From assembly GCA_030448105.1 (NCBI GenBank), contig JAUJNP010000001.1, positions 359,403-423,402 of the forward strand: a DNA stretch of 64,000 bases, read 5' to 3'. Positions within the stretch are counted from its first letter, which is position 1, and each line of letters opens with the position of its first letter. The translations under genes were made by a program, and so were the position numbers. The stretch is from Acidimicrobiales bacterium. GTDB lineage: Bacteria; Actinomycetota; Acidimicrobiia; Acidimicrobiales; Iamiaceae. Of this stretch, positions 26,441-36,058 are shown piece after piece. Below the pieces are notes generated by a model. That model saw only the letters and a program-made list of their open reading frames with translations, searched no databases and was not told where the DNA came from.

Positions 26441-27793
26441 TCAGCGGCGACGCACAGTCGTGCCCGCGGGGGTGTCCTCCACCGTCCAGCCCTCGGCCTC
26501 GAGCTGATCCCGGAGGGCGTCGGCCGCCGCCCAGTGGCGCGCCGCCCGCGCGTCGTCGCGCCGGCGGGCCAGCGCGGCGACGGCCTCGGGAACCTCCTCG
26601 GTGCCCGAGCGCAGCTCGATCCCCACCGCGCCACAGATCTCATGGACGGCCGCCGCCAGCGCCGCCGCCGGCCCTTCCCGGCCCTCGTCGAGCAGCGCGT
26701 TGCCCCTGCGCACCAGCTCGAACAGGAGGGCCACGGCGGCCGAGGTGTCGAGGTCGTCGTCCATGGCGGCGCGGAAGCGGGCCACGGCGTCTGGCTCGGG
26801 GGCGACCGGGGCCAGTCCCGCAGCACGGCGGGCGAAGGCGTCGAGGCGCTCCAGGGCGGCGGCGGCGTCGGCGGTGGCCGCCCGGGTCACGTCGATGGGC
26901 GAGCGGTAGTGGGCCCGGAGCACGAGCAGCCGGTAGGCGCGGGGATCCACCGACTCGATCAGCTCGGCCAGGGTGGTGAAGTTGCCGAGCGACTTCGACA
27001 TCTTCTCCCCGCCCACCTCCACGAAGCCGTTGTGGGCCCAGTGGCGGGCGTAGCGCCGTCCGGTGGCCACGGCCTGGACCCGCTCGTTCTCGTGGTGGGG
27101 GAAGGCCAGGTCCTGGCCGCCGCCGTGCAGGTCGAAGCCCTCGCCGAGGAGGTCGAGGGCCATCACCACACACTCGGTGTGCCAGCCGGGCCGGCCCGGC
27201 CCCCACGGTGACGGCCACGAGGGCTCACCCGGCTTGGCCTTCTTCCACAGGGCGAAGTCCACCGGCGAACGCTTCTCCTCGAGCGCCTCCACCCGGGCCC
27301 CCGCCCGCAGGCTGTCGATCGACTGGCGGGCGAGGAGCCCGTAACCCTGCAGCTGCTCGGCCGAGAAGTACACGCCGTCGCCCGTCTCGTAGGCGGCGCC
27401 CCCCTCGACCAGGCCCGCGATCAACGCCACCATGGCCTCCACGTAGGCGGTGGCGTGGGGGTCCACGGTGGGCCGCCTCACGCCGATGGCGTCCATGGCC
27501 TCGTACCACTGCGCCTCGTAGGTGGCCGCCACCTCGGCCTCGGGGCGGCCCTCGGCCGCCGCCCGGGCGATGATCTTGTCGTCGATGTCGGTGATGTTCG
27601 ACACGTAGCGGACCTCGTCGCCGCCCCACTCGAGGTAGCGGCGCAACACGTCGAACACGAGCGTGAACCGGCCGTGGCCGAGGTGGGCCGGGCCCGACAC
27701 GGTGGGCCCGCAGACGTACATCGACACCTTGCCCGGCTCCCGCCGCTCGAAGGGCACGACTCTGCCCTGGGCGGTGTCGAAGAGCCGCAGCAC
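26441..27793 (-). CDS. cysS: Cysteine--tRNA ligase
   Basis: 450 residues, usual for bacterial CysRS. Zinc/cysteine-binding Cys28 in MYVCGPTV, the HIGH-type motif HLGH at 37-40, the second zinc region GWHTECVVMALDLLGEGFDLHGGGQDLAFPHHENE, and KMSKS in GGEKMSKSLGNF. It charges tRNA-Cys in the cytoplasm. The related mycothiol ligase MshC was considered because this is an actinobacterium, but the length, the GPTV sequence after Cys28 and the C-terminal anticodon-binding tail fit CysRS. It is divergent from the xylanase gene at 27853. Confidence 0.88.
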   Translation of the reverse strand: MLRLFDTAQGRVVPFERREPGKVSMYVCGPTVSGPAHLGHGRFTLVFDVLRRYLEWGGDEVRYVSNITDIDDKIIARAAAEGRPEAEVAATYEAQWYEAMDAIGVRRPTVDPHATAYVEAMVALIAGLVEGGAAYETGDGVYFSAEQLQGYGLLARQSIDSLRAGARVEALEEKRSPVDFALWKKAKPGEPSWPSPWGPGRPGWHTECVVMALDLLGEGFDLHGGGQDLAFPHHENERVQAVATGRRYARHWAHNGFVEVGGEKMSKSLGNFTTLAELIESVDPRAYRLLVLRAHYRSPIDVTRAATADAAAALERLDAFARRAAGLAPVAPEPDAVARFRAAMDDDLDTSAAVALLFELVRRGNALLDEGREGPAAALAAAVHEICGAVGIELRSGTEEVPEAVAALARRRDDARAARHWAAADALRDQLEAEGWTVEDTPAGTTVRRR

Positions 27794-27852
27794 GGGCCGG
27801 ACGGTAGCCCCCGGTGCCCGGGACGCCGGCGGGATTGTGGTCCACTGGCGCG

Positions 27853-28932
27853 GTGCGAAGCCCCGCCGTCGCCGTGCTCGTGGCGGCCGGCCTGGTCGCG
27901 GCGATGGCGACGGTGGGGTGTGGCGACGACACGGCCGCGCGGACAGCCCCCTCCACGCCGGCGGCCACCGAGGCTCCGGGGCTCCAGGCCCTCGCCGCTC
28001 CCCATGGCGTGCGCATGGGGACAGCGGTGCGGGCCAACGTGCTGGCCGCCGATCCAGGGTACGGGCGCACCATCGCCGCGCAGTACGGCATCGTCACCCC
28101 CGAGAACGACCTCAAGTTCGCCCCCACCGAGCCGCAGCGCGGCCGGTTCGACTTCGCCGCCGCCGACGCGGTGGTGGCCTTCGCCGAGCGCCATGGCCTG
28201 GCCGTCCGGGGCCACACCCTCGTCTGGCACCGCCAGCTCCCGGCCTGGCTGACCGAGGGGCGCTTCGACGCCAGGGAGACGAGAGCCGTGCTCCGGGCCC
28301 ACATCGCCGCCGTGGTCGGCCGCTACCGCGGCCGCATCGCCCAGTGGGACGTGGTGAACGAGGCGGTCGACGAAGACGGCCGCCTGCGCGACAACCTCTG
28401 GCTCCGGGTGCTCGGGCCCGGCTACATCGGCGACGCCTTCCAGGCGGCCCGTGCCGCCGATCCCGAGGCGCGCCTCTTCCTCAACGAGTTCGCCATCGAA
28501 GCCCCCGGGCCCAAGGCCGACGCCACCGTCGCGCTGGTTGCGCGGCTGCGGGCCGAGGGTGTGCCCATCGACGGCGTCGGCTTCCAGGCCCACGCCACCC
28601 CCGGCGCCCCTTCCGGCGAGGCGCTGGCGGGCCAGCTCCGGCGGGTGGGCCGGCTCGGCCTGGAGACGGCGGTGACCGAGGCCGACGTGCGCCTGGACGT
28701 CCCGGCCACGCCCGCTGCCCTCGCCCGCCAGGCCAACACCTACCGCCAGCTCCTGGAGGCGTGCCTGCGCGAGCCGTCGTGCCACACCTTCGCCACCTGG
28801 GGGTTCACCGACGCCTGGTCGTGGATCGCCAAGACGTTCCCCGGTCAGGGAGCGGCCCTGCCCTTCGACGAGCGCTACCGGCCCAAGCCCGCCCAGCGGG
28901 CCATGGCCGCCGCCCTGCGGGCCCGCCGCTGA
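27853..28932 (+). CDS. GH10 endo-1,4-beta-xylanase, lipoprotein
   Basis: 359 residues from GTG 27853, chosen because it places a lipoprotein signal ([21 protein letters not shown]) at the N terminus. The GH10 barrel follows: [36 protein letters not shown], the acid/base Glu170 in [31 protein letters not shown], the nucleophile Glu276 in [11 protein letters not shown], and the terminal [13 protein letters not shown]. It should cleave xylan outside the cell while attached to the membrane. An ATG-less longer start at 27814 (GTG) is less likely. Xylose genes (xylA, xylB, GH3) are 22 kb further on. Confidence 0.88.
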   Translation: MRSPAVAVLVAAGLVAAMATVGCGDDTAARTAPSTPAATEAPGLQALAAPHGVRMGTAVRANVLAADPGYGRTIAAQYGIVTPENDLKFAPTEPQRGRFDFAAADAVVAFAERHGLAVRGHTLVWHRQLPAWLTEGRFDARETRAVLRAHIAAVVGRYRGRIAQWDVVNEAVDEDGRLRDNLWLRVLGPGYIGDAFQAARAADPEARLFLNEFAIEAPGPKADATVALVARLRAEGVPIDGVGFQAHATPGAPSGEALAGQLRRVGRLGLETAVTEADVRLDVPATPAALARQANTYRQLLEACLREPSCHTFATWGFTDAWSWIAKTFPGQGAALPFDERYRPKPAQRAMAAALRARR

Positions 28933-28984
28933 CCCCTCCAACCGGTGCGGGGGCCGGCCACGGCGGCCGTTACCTTGGGCGCCC

Positions 28985-31534
28985 ATGGCCGCCGAGCGCA
29001 CCGTCCCCTCCAAGCCCGCCCTGGAGGGCCTCGAGGAGAAGTGGGACGCCCGCTGGGAGGCCGAGGGCACCTACCGCTTCGACCGCGGCAAGGAGCGAGC
29101 CGAGGTCTTCGCCATCGACACGCCGCCGCCCACCGCGTCGGGCACCCTGCACATCGGCCACGTGTTCAGCTACACCCACACCGACTGCATCGCCCGCTAC
29201 CAGCGCATGCGGGGCCGGGAGGTCTTCTACCCCATGGGGTGGGACGACAACGGCGTGCCCACCGAGCGCCGGGTGGAGAACTACTACGGCGTCCGCTGCG
29301 ACCCCAGCCTCCCCTACGACCCGGGCTTCGCCCCGCCGGCGTCGCCCGGCAAGGAGTTCGTCAGCACCTCGCGGCGCAACTTCGTCGAGCTGTGCCTCGC
29401 CCTCACCACCGAGGACGAGAAGGCCTTCGAGGCCACCTGGCGACGCCTCGGCCTCTCGGTCGACTGGTCGCTCCTGTACCAGACCATCAGCGCCGACTCC
29501 CGGGCCACCGCGCAACGGGCCTTCCTGCGCAACCTGGCCCGGGGCGAGGCCTACCTGGCCGAGGCGCCCACCATGTGGGACGTCACCTTCGGGATGGCCG
29601 TCTCCCAGGCCGAGCTGGAGGACCGCGAGACCGCGGGCGCCTACCACCGCATCTCGTTCCACGGACCCGACGACGAGCCGGTGCTCATCGAGACCACCCG
29701 GCCCGAGCTGCTGGCGGCGTGTGTGGCGCTGGTGGCCCACCCCGACGACGAGCGCTACCAGCCGCTGTTCGATCGCACCGTCACCACCCCGGTCTTCGGC
29801 GTGGAGGTGCCGGTGAAGGCCCACCCGTTGGCCGAGCCCGACAAGGGCTCCGGCATCGCCATGGTGTGCACCTTTGGCGACGTCACCGACGTCACCTGGT
29901 GGCGCGAGCTGCAGCTCGACACGCGCGCCATCGTCGGGCGCGACGGGCGCATCGCCGCCGAGCCACCCGCCGCCCTGGTCGGCCAAGGCGCCCGGGCGGC
30001 CTACGCCCGCCTGGCCGGCGCCACCGTCCACACCGCCCGGGAGCGCATGCTCGAGCTGCTGGCCGAGGCGGGCGACCTGCACGGCGAACCCCGCCCCGTC
30101 ACCCACGCCGTGAAGTTCTACGAGCGGGGCACCAAGCCGCTCGAGATCGTCGCCTCCCGCCAGTGGTACATCCGCAACGGTGGTCGCGATCCCGAGCTGC
30201 GGGAGCGCCTCCTGCGCCGGGGTGACGAGCTCGCCTGGTGGCCGGCGTTCATGCAGGCCCGCTACGAGAACTGGGTCAGCGGCCTCAACGGCGACTGGCT
30301 CATCAGCCGCCAGCGCTACTTCGGGGTGCCGTTCCCCGTCTGGTACCGCCTCGATGCCGATGGCGAGGCGGACCACGACGACCCGATCGTGGCCGAGGAG
30401 GCTGCCCTCCCGGTCGACCCCAGCTCCGACCCGCCCCCGGGCTTCACCGAGGACCAGCGTGGCCGGCCCGGCGGGTTCGTCGGCGACCCCGACGTGATGG
30501 ACACCTGGGCCACGTCCTCGCTCACCCCCCAACTGGCCACCGGTTGGGAGCGCGACCCGGACCTGTTCGCCCGCACCTTCCCCAGCGACCTGCGCCCCCA
30601 GGCCCACGAGATCATCCGCACGTGGCTGTTCTCCACCCTGGTGCGCAGCCACTTCGAGCACGACACCGTCCCGTGGCGCAACGCCGCCATATCCGGCTGG
30701 GTCCTCGACCCCGATCGCAAGAAGATGTCGAAGTCGAAGGGGAACGTGGTCACGCCGATCCCCCTGCTGGAGGAGTACGGCACCGACGGCGTGCGCTACT
30801 GGGCCGCCAGCGGCGCGCCGGGCACCGACACCGCCACCGACTTCGGCCAGATGAAGGTGGGTCGCCGGCTGGCCATCAAGCTGCTCAACGCCAGCCGCTT
30901 CGCCCTCGGCCTGGGCCGAGCCGAGGACCCCACGCTGGTCACCGACCCCGTCGACCGCGCCATGTTGGCCCGCCTGGCCGGCGTGGTCGACGCCGCCACC
31001 GGAGCCTTCGACGCCTACCACTACGCTCGCGCCCTCGAACGCACCGAGACGTTCTTCTGGTCGTTCTGCGACGACTACCTCGAGCTGGTGAAGGCGCGGG
31101 CCTACGGCAGCCGGGGCGATGGCCCGGCGGAGTCCGCCCAGGCGGCCCTGGCCGTGGCCCTCTCCACCCTCCTGCGGCTCTTCGCACCGTTCACGCCCTT
31201 CGTCACCGAGGAGGTGTGGTCGTGGTGGCAGGAAGGGTCGGTGCACCGGGCGCCCTGGCCCGACGCCGCCGCGCTGCGGGCGGTGGCCGGCGACGGCGAT
31301 CCCGCCGTCCTGGTGGCAGCGGCCGACGCCCTGCGAGAGGTGCGCAAGGCCAAGTCCGACGCCAAGCGGTCGATGCGGGCCGACGTGGCCCGGGTGGAGG
31401 TGCGCGACACCGCCGACCGACTGGCCGCCCTCGCCGCCGCCACCGACGACGTGATGGAGGCGGGCCGGGTGGCCGAGCTGGCCCGCACCGAGGGCGAGCG
31501 GTTCGCGGTGGCCGTCACCCTGGCCGATGGCTGA
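28985..31534 (+). CDS. valS: Valine--tRNA ligase
   Basis: 849 residues. Class Ia features: [13 protein letters not shown] with HIGH at 56-59, [23 protein letters not shown], the editing (CP1) domain region [36 protein letters not shown], and KMSKS at 580-584 in [12 protein letters not shown]. The C-terminal anticodon domain contains [17 protein letters not shown]. The early WDDNG motif and the shorter C terminus, without the long coiled arm of E. coli ValRS, match the variant seen in alphaproteobacteria and many actinobacteria. It charges and proofreads tRNA-Val. Confidence 0.9.
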   Translation: MAAERTVPSKPALEGLEEKWDARWEAEGTYRFDRGKERAEVFAIDTPPPTASGTLHIGHVFSYTHTDCIARYQRMRGREVFYPMGWDDNGVPTERRVENYYGVRCDPSLPYDPGFAPPASPGKEFVSTSRRNFVELCLALTTEDEKAFEATWRRLGLSVDWSLLYQTISADSRATAQRAFLRNLARGEAYLAEAPTMWDVTFGMAVSQAELEDRETAGAYHRISFHGPDDEPVLIETTRPELLAACVALVAHPDDERYQPLFDRTVTTPVFGVEVPVKAHPLAEPDKGSGIAMVCTFGDVTDVTWWRELQLDTRAIVGRDGRIAAEPPAALVGQGARAAYARLAGATVHTARERMLELLAEAGDLHGEPRPVTHAVKFYERGTKPLEIVASRQWYIRNGGRDPELRERLLRRGDELAWWPAFMQARYENWVSGLNGDWLISRQRYFGVPFPVWYRLDADGEADHDDPIVAEEAALPVDPSSDPPPGFTEDQRGRPGGFVGDPDVMDTWATSSLTPQLATGWERDPDLFARTFPSDLRPQAHEIIRTWLFSTLVRSHFEHDTVPWRNAAISGWVLDPDRKKMSKSKGNVVTPIPLLEEYGTDGVRYWAASGAPGTDTATDFGQMKVGRRLAIKLLNASRFALGLGRAEDPTLVTDPVDRAMLARLAGVVDAATGAFDAYHYARALERTETFFWSFCDDYLELVKARAYGSRGDGPAESAQAALAVALSTLLRLFAPFTPFVTEEVWSWWQEGSVHRAPWPDAAALRAVAGDGDPAVLVAAADALREVRKAKSDAKRSMRADVARVEVRDTADRLAALAAATDDVMEAGRVAELARTEGERFAVAVTLADG

Positions 31535-31546
31535 GCCCGCCGGCGG

Positions 31547-31882
31547 CTACCCGACGCCGCTGCCGAGGCCCAGCGCCACCAGCACCAGCACGCCGATCAC
31601 CAGACCCACCACCAGCGGGATGAGCACCCAGCGGAGATCCTCCACCGGGTGCTCGTCGTGGTCTGTCGCCCCGTGGCCGTGCCCGCCGACGTCGTGGACG
31701 TCGCCGGCGTGGTGGCCGGGCGACGCGTGCGCTTCGTCGTCGACGCCCGGCCCGCCGTGGATGTCGTGGGCCAGGTCGTGGTCGTCGTGGGTGGGATCGG
31801 CGGCGCCGGGCAGCCGGGCGTCGTGGACGGTCTGGGGATCCTCGTGCGCCGTCGACTCGGGCTGCTCGGGGCTAGAGGCCAT
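31547..31882 (-). CDS. Histidine/aspartate-rich single-pass membrane protein
   Basis: 111 residues. The first ~80 contain 14 histidines and many Asp/Glu (for example THDDHDLAHDIHGG, HHAGDVHDVGGHGHG), then EDLRWVLIPLVVGLVIGVLVLVALGLG forms one transmembrane helix near the C terminus. No signal peptide is seen, so the His-rich part is probably cytoplasmic (tail-anchored). Such sequences often bind Zn, Ni or Cu; this is inference. It lies 9 bp behind the mscS-like gene in the same direction and convergent with valS. I do not recognise a named family. Confidence 0.65.
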   Translation of the reverse strand: MASSPEQPESTAHEDPQTVHDARLPGAADPTHDDHDLAHDIHGGPGVDDEAHASPGHHAGDVHDVGGHGHGATDHDEHPVEDLRWVLIPLVVGLVIGVLVLVALGLGSGVG

Positions 31883-31891
31883 GGCCCGACG

Positions 31892-32917
31892 CTACTGCCG
31901 GTCGGCGCCGGCCTGACCGGGACGCACCACGAAGGTCCCAGGCGGGGCGGGCATCGATATGCCGGCGGCGGCGAGGGCGTCGGGGATGGCGAGGCGCAGC
32001 GCTCGCATCACCGTCCACTGGGCGCCGGGCCGGGTCTTCACCACCACGCGCACGGTGATCCCGGCGGGGGCGACGTCCTCCACCCCCCACACCTCGGCCG
32101 GCTCGAGCACGTCGTCGGCCAGCTCGGTGGCGGCGCAGACGCGGTCGGCCACCTCCTTCAGCACCGCCTCCGCCCGGGTCAGGTCGGTGCCGGCCGCCAC
32201 CACCACGTCGACCACCCCCCGGGCCCACTGCTGGGACTGGTTGCCGACCCGGCGGATCTCCCCGTTGGGCACGTGCCAGACGGTGCCGTTCACGTCGCGG
32301 ATGCGGGTGGAGCGCAGCGACACCCCTTCGACCGTCCCTACGGCGTCGCCGACGTCGACCACGTCGCCCACCCCGTACTGGTCCTCGATGAGCATGAACA
32401 TCCCCGACAGGAAGTCCTTCACCAGGCTCTGGGCCCCGAAGCCGAGGGCCACCCCGATGACCCCTGCGCCGGCGATCAAGGGGCCCAGCTCCAGGCCGAG
32501 CTCGGCCACCACGTAGGTCGCCGCGAAGGCGGCGATCACCGCGGTGGTGAGGCTGCGCAGGACCTGGCCGATGGTCTCGGCCCGGGCCGAGGACCGCAGG
32601 GTGGGCGGGTCATCGGTGCCGAGCACGCTCGGCGCCCGCTGGCGGACCCGGTCGAGCGGGCCGCCCTCGGTGGCGCCCGCCACCCGGCTGACGAAGCGAC
32701 GGATCAGGCGGCGCAGGGCCTTGGCCAGCAACCACGCCACCAGCAGGATGATCAGGATCTTGAGGGGCCGGGCCACCAGAAAGTCGACGACCTTGGCCCA
32801 GCCCTCGCTCGAGGTGCGCTGGTAGACGAACCGGCAGGCGGTGCCGGGCTCGACACCGCAGGCGTCGGCCAGGCCCGGGTCGGGCCCGGCGATGGGCACG
32901 AGTGGCGGGCCGGTCAC
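31892..32917 (-). CDS. MscS-family mechanosensitive channel
   Basis: 341 residues from GTG 32917, chosen because a longer start would overlap the FKBP gene. Transmembrane helices near KVVDFLVARPLKILIILLVAWLLAK and VLRSLTTAVIAAFAATYVV, then the pore helix LGLELGPLIAGAGVIGVALGFGAQSLVKDFLSGMFMLIEDQYGVGDVVD, the hallmark of MscS (Gly/Ala-packed TM3 then a beta-domain), and RDVNGTVWHVPNGEIRRVGN. It releases solutes when membrane tension rises. An N-terminal segment with paired cysteines (DACGVEPGTACRF) precedes the first helix. Part of a minus-strand group with two FKBPs and the His-rich protein. Confidence 0.85.
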   Translation of the reverse strand: MTGPPLVPIAGPDPGLADACGVEPGTACRFVYQRTSSEGWAKVVDFLVARPLKILIILLVAWLLAKALRRLIRRFVSRVAGATEGGPLDRVRQRAPSVLGTDDPPTLRSSARAETIGQVLRSLTTAVIAAFAATYVVAELGLELGPLIAGAGVIGVALGFGAQSLVKDFLSGMFMLIEDQYGVGDVVDVGDAVGTVEGVSLRSTRIRDVNGTVWHVPNGEIRRVGNQSQQWARGVVDVVVAAGTDLTRAEAVLKEVADRVCAATELADDVLEPAEVWGVEDVAPAGITVRVVVKTRPGAQWTVMRALRLAIPDALAAAGISMPAPPGTFVVRPGQAGADRQ

Positions 32918-32927
32918 GGAACGGGGC

Positions 32928-33299
32928 TCAGTCAACCGCCAGCAGGTCGACCACGAAGATGAGGGTCTCGTCCGGGCCGATGGCCCCGCCGGCACCCCGA
33001 GACCCGTAGGCCAGGGCTGGCGGGATGGTGAGCCGGCGGCGGCCACCCACCTTCATGCCCGCCACCCCCTGGTCCCAGCCGGCGATCACCTGGCCCCCGC
33101 CGAGCCCGAAGCGGAACGGCTCCCCGCGGTCCCAGGAGGCGTCGAACTGCTCACCGCTGCTCCACGCCACCCCGACGTAGTGCACGGTGACCGACTGGCC
33201 GGCACCGGCCTCGGCGCCCTCGCCCACCGAGAGGTCCTCGGTCTCGAGGTCGGTGGGCGGCTGGCCCTCGGGCCGGTCGATGAGCGGCTTGTCGGCCAT
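32928..33299 (-). CDS. FKBP-type peptidyl-prolyl isomerase, cytoplasmic
   Basis: 123 residues, a single FKBP domain without signal peptide: SVTVHYVGVAWSSGEQFDASWDRGEPFRF, VIAGWDQGVAGMKVGGRRRLTIPPALAYGSRGAG and PDETLIFVVDLLAV. The Trp-lined pocket (GWDQG) and the aromatic residues of the active site are kept. It catalyses cis-trans isomerisation of prolyl bonds. It lies 10 bp behind a related FKBP lipoprotein gene, so the pair looks like a tandem duplication split between cytoplasm and cell surface. Confidence 0.9.
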   Translation of the reverse strand: MADKPLIDRPEGQPPTDLETEDLSVGEGAEAGAGQSVTVHYVGVAWSSGEQFDASWDRGEPFRFGLGGGQVIAGWDQGVAGMKVGGRRRLTIPPALAYGSRGAGGAIGPDETLIFVVDLLAVD

Positions 33300-33309
33300 G
33301 GCCGGCCTC

Positions 33310-34008
33310 CTAGGGGGCGGTGGTGGTGGTGGAGCTGGTGTCGCCGGCGCCCTCGGGCACGCTGGAGCCCTCCGGTGCGGAGCTGGCCGGCGCGGTGGTG
33401 GCCCCCGGAGCGGTGGTGGTGGTGGCCGGCGCGGGTGTGGCCTTGACGAGGTCGATCACGAACACCAGCGTCTCGTTGGGGGCGATGCCCTCGCGTCCCT
33501 CGGCCCCGTAGGCCAGGGCCGGAGGGATGACCAGCTGGCGGCGCCCGCCCACCTTCATCCCGGGGATCCCCTCGGTCCAACCCTTGATCAGGCCGCCCTC
33601 GGCCAGCTGGAACTCCGCCGGCTGGCCGGCGTCCCAGGAGGCGTCGAACTGCTTGCCCGTCGAGCACGAGATGCCCACGTACTGCACGGTGATGGAGTCG
33701 CCGAGCTTCACCGTGGCGCCGGTGCCGACCTCGAGATCGGTCTTCACCAGCTTGGCCGGGGGTGAGCCCTCGGGCATCTTGACCTCGGGCTTGCCCTTGG
33801 CCGGCGGCACACCGGTGGCGGCCTTGCACGGCTTGCCCTTGGCGTCGGCCAGGGTGGTGGGGGTCGGAAGGGTGGGGATGCCCTTGTCGAACTTGGCGGC
33901 CCCGTCCTTGACCGGGGTGCCGGCGTCACCGCACCCGGCCAGCGCCACCAGCGCGGCGGCCGCCATCAGCGCGACGGCGCGCCGGCGGAACGGGAGGAGC
34001 GTCGGCAT
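33310..34008 (-). CDS. FKBP-type peptidyl-prolyl isomerase, lipoprotein
   Basis: 232 residues. N-terminal signal with lipobox LAGC (Cys about residue 26), a Lys/Pro/Thr spacer, then the FKBP domain: ITVQYVGISCSTGKQFDASWDAGQPAEF, LIKGWTEGIPGMKVGGRRQLVIPPALAYGAEG and NETLVFVIDLVKA. The tail is Ala/Thr/Ser-rich and ends in TTTTAP. It should help fold secreted proteins while tethered to the outer face of the membrane. It is divergent from the aldo-keto reductase and is first of the minus-strand FKBP/FKBP/mscS group. Confidence 0.9.
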   Translation of the reverse strand: MPTLLPFRRRAVALMAAAALVALAGCGDAGTPVKDGAAKFDKGIPTLPTPTTLADAKGKPCKAATGVPPAKGKPEVKMPEGSPPAKLVKTDLEVGTGATVKLGDSITVQYVGISCSTGKQFDASWDAGQPAEFQLAEGGLIKGWTEGIPGMKVGGRRQLVIPPALAYGAEGREGIAPNETLVFVIDLVKATPAPATTTTAPGATTAPASSAPEGSSVPEGAGDTSSTTTTAP

Positions 34009-34100
34009 CGGGGCGAAACCCTACCGGCCTCGAGCCGGCCCTCCCGGCGCGCTCCCGCGCGAGACTCGGCCGCTCGCGACGTCCGAACCAGGGAGCAGCC

Positions 34101-35084
34101 GTGAAGTACGTCGAGGTGGGATCCGAACCGAACCGGGCCCGCGTCTCGGCCATCGGGGTCGGGTGCTGGCAGTTCGGGTCGCGCGACTGGGGCTACGGCC
34201 AGGAGTACGGCGACACCACCGCCGTCGAGATCGTGCACCGGGCCCTCGACCTCGGGGTCGACCTGGTCGACACGGCCGAGATCTACGCCCGCGGGGTCTC
34301 CGAGTCCATCCTCGGCCGTGCCCTCGACGGGCGGCGCGACAAGGCCTTCGTGGCCACCAAGTTGTGGCCGGTGCTGCCCACCGCCGACCGGGTCTACGAG
34401 CACGGGCGACTCTCGGCCATGCGCCTCGGCATCTCGACCATCGACCTGTACCAGGTGCACTGGCCCAACCCCGTTGTGCCGGACCAGCAGACCATGGCCG
34501 GCATGCGCCGGCTGCAGGACGACGGCCTGGTCCGGCACGTCGGGGTGAGCAACCACTCCGCCGCCCAGTGGCGCTCGGCCGAGGCCGCCCTCGGTCGGCC
34601 GATCCTGTCCAACCAGGTGAACTTCAGCCTGGCCCAGCGCAAGCCCGAGCGCGAGGTCCTCCCTCACGCCCAGGCCGCCGGGCGCCTCGTGATCGCCTAC
34701 AGCCCCCTGGCCCAGGGGCTCCTGGGCGGGCGCTACGACGCCGCCCACCTCCCGTCGGGGCCGGCCCGGGCCAACAACCCCCTCTTCCTGCCCGAGAACC
34801 TGGAGCGGGCCACACCGCTCATCACCGCTCTGCGGGAGGTGGCCGCCGCCCACGACGCCACCCCCGCCCAGGTGGCGCTGGCGTGGCTGATCGCCCAGCC
34901 CAACGTGGTTGCCATCCCCGGGGCCAGCAGCGTGGAGCAGCTCGAGCACAACGTCGCCGCCGCCGACCTCGAGCTCGGCTCCGACGAGCTGGCCCGGCTC
35001 ACCTCCGAGAGCGACCGCTTCCAGCCCGTGCGAGGCCTGCCCGCCGTTCCGGGCCTGCTCAAGGCCCGCTTCGGGAAGCCCTGA
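34101..35084 (+). CDS. Aldo/keto reductase
   Basis: 327 residues, GTG start with GGGAG about 7 nt before. AKR barrel motifs: SAIGVGCWQFG, DLVDTAEIYARGVSESILGRAL with catalytic Asp and Tyr, KAFVATKLWP with the Lys, DLYQVHWPNP with the His, and LIAQPNVVAIPGASSVEQLEHN near the NADPH site. It reduces carbonyls with NADPH; substrate unknown. It is followed 2 bp later by the ketopantoate-reductase-like gene, and the two plus the MBL protein form one run. Confidence 0.9.
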   Translation: MKYVEVGSEPNRARVSAIGVGCWQFGSRDWGYGQEYGDTTAVEIVHRALDLGVDLVDTAEIYARGVSESILGRALDGRRDKAFVATKLWPVLPTADRVYEHGRLSAMRLGISTIDLYQVHWPNPVVPDQQTMAGMRRLQDDGLVRHVGVSNHSAAQWRSAEAALGRPILSNQVNFSLAQRKPEREVLPHAQAAGRLVIAYSPLAQGLLGGRYDAAHLPSGPARANNPLFLPENLERATPLITALREVAAAHDATPAQVALAWLIAQPNVVAIPGASSVEQLEHNVAAADLELGSDELARLTSESDRFQPVRGLPAVPGLLKARFGKP

Positions 35085-35086
35085 CC

Positions 35087-36058
35087 GTGCGCTACGTCGT
35101 GTTCGGCGCCGGCGCCATCGGCGGTGCCATCGGCGGGCGGCTGCTCCAGCACGGCCACGACGTCGCCCTCGTGGCCCGGGGCGCTCACGCCGAGGCCATG
35201 GGCGACCGCGGCCTGGAGCTGCGCTCACCTCAGGGGACCGTCCTGCTCCGACCTCCCGTGGCCGAGGACCCGGCCGCTTTCGCACCGGCCCCCGGCGACG
35301 TGGTGATCCTCGCCGTGAAGAGCCAGGACACCCCCGCCGCCCTCGACGCCCTGGTGGCGGCGGCCGACCCGGGGGTGGCGATCATCTGCGCCCAGAACGG
35401 GGTGGAGAACGAACGCCTCGCCCTGCGCCGGTTCGCCGCCGTGTACGGCATGTGCGTGATGCTCCCGGCCAGCCACCTCGAGCCCGGCGTGGTGGAGATC
35501 TACGCCACGCCGGTGAGCGGCATCCTCGACGTGGGCCGCTACCCGTCGGGATCCGACCCCCGGGCCGAGCGCATCGCCGCCGACCTCTACGCCTCCACGT
35601 TCGCCTCCCAGGCGGTGGTCGACGTCATGAGCCGCAAGTACTCGAAGCTCCTGTTGAACCTGGGCAACGCCATCGAGGCCGCCTGCGGGTCGGCGGCGAG
35701 GGGCGGGGAGCTCTACGCCCGGGCACGGGCCGAGGCGGAGGCGTGCTTCGAGGCGGCCGGCATCCGAGCCGCCACCGAGGAGGACGCCGAGCGCCGCACG
35801 GTGATGTCGATGAAGCCCATCGACGGTCGCCGCCGAGGGGGCGGCTCGTCGTGGCAGAGCCTCGCCCGGGGGGCGTCGCGCACCGAGGTGGACCACCTCA
35901 ACGGTGAGGTGGTGCTGCTCGGACGCCTCCACGGCGTAGACACGCCCGTCAACCAGCTCCTCCAGCGCACCCTCTCGACCCTGGCCCACCAGCGGGCCGC
36001 CCCTGGGTCGCTGGCACCCGAGGACCTGCTGGGCCAGCTGGAAGGGGCCCCATCGTGA
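35087..36058 (+). CDS. 2-Dehydropantoate 2-reductase family protein
   Basis: 323 residues from GTG 35087, two bases after the preceding stop. The N terminus VVFGAGAIGGAIGGRLLQHGHDVALVARG is the NADPH Rossmann fold of ketopantoate reductases; VILAVKSQDTPAALDAL and ICAQNGVENE follow. The C-terminal helical domain has SRKYSKLLLNLGNAIEA with the conserved Lys, and GSSWQSLARGASRTEVDHLNGEVV, the substrate-binding SxxQD-like segment and catalytic Glu. PanE makes pantoate for coenzyme A, but this family has many paralogues with other substrates and no pan genes are near, so the role is left at family level. Its stop overlaps the next start (GTGA). Confidence 0.8.
   Translation: MRYVVFGAGAIGGAIGGRLLQHGHDVALVARGAHAEAMGDRGLELRSPQGTVLLRPPVAEDPAAFAPAPGDVVILAVKSQDTPAALDALVAAADPGVAIICAQNGVENERLALRRFAAVYGMCVMLPASHLEPGVVEIYATPVSGILDVGRYPSGSDPRAERIAADLYASTFASQAVVDVMSRKYSKLLLNLGNAIEAACGSAARGGELYARARAEAEACFEAAGIRAATEEDAERRTVMSMKPIDGRRRGGGSSWQSLARGASRTEVDHLNGEVVLLGRLHGVDTPVNQLLQRTLSTLAHQRAAPGSLAPEDLLGQLEGAPS

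Noticed and set aside
26441-27793. Assignment as MshC (mycothiol ligase)
   Set aside because: Length of 450 residues, the GPTV sequence after Cys28 and the anticodon-binding tail fit CysRS better.
31547-31882. His-rich protein as the missing nickel chaperone of the hyp operon
   Set aside because: It is 11 kb away, has no GTPase or HypB motif and no operon link; only speculation.
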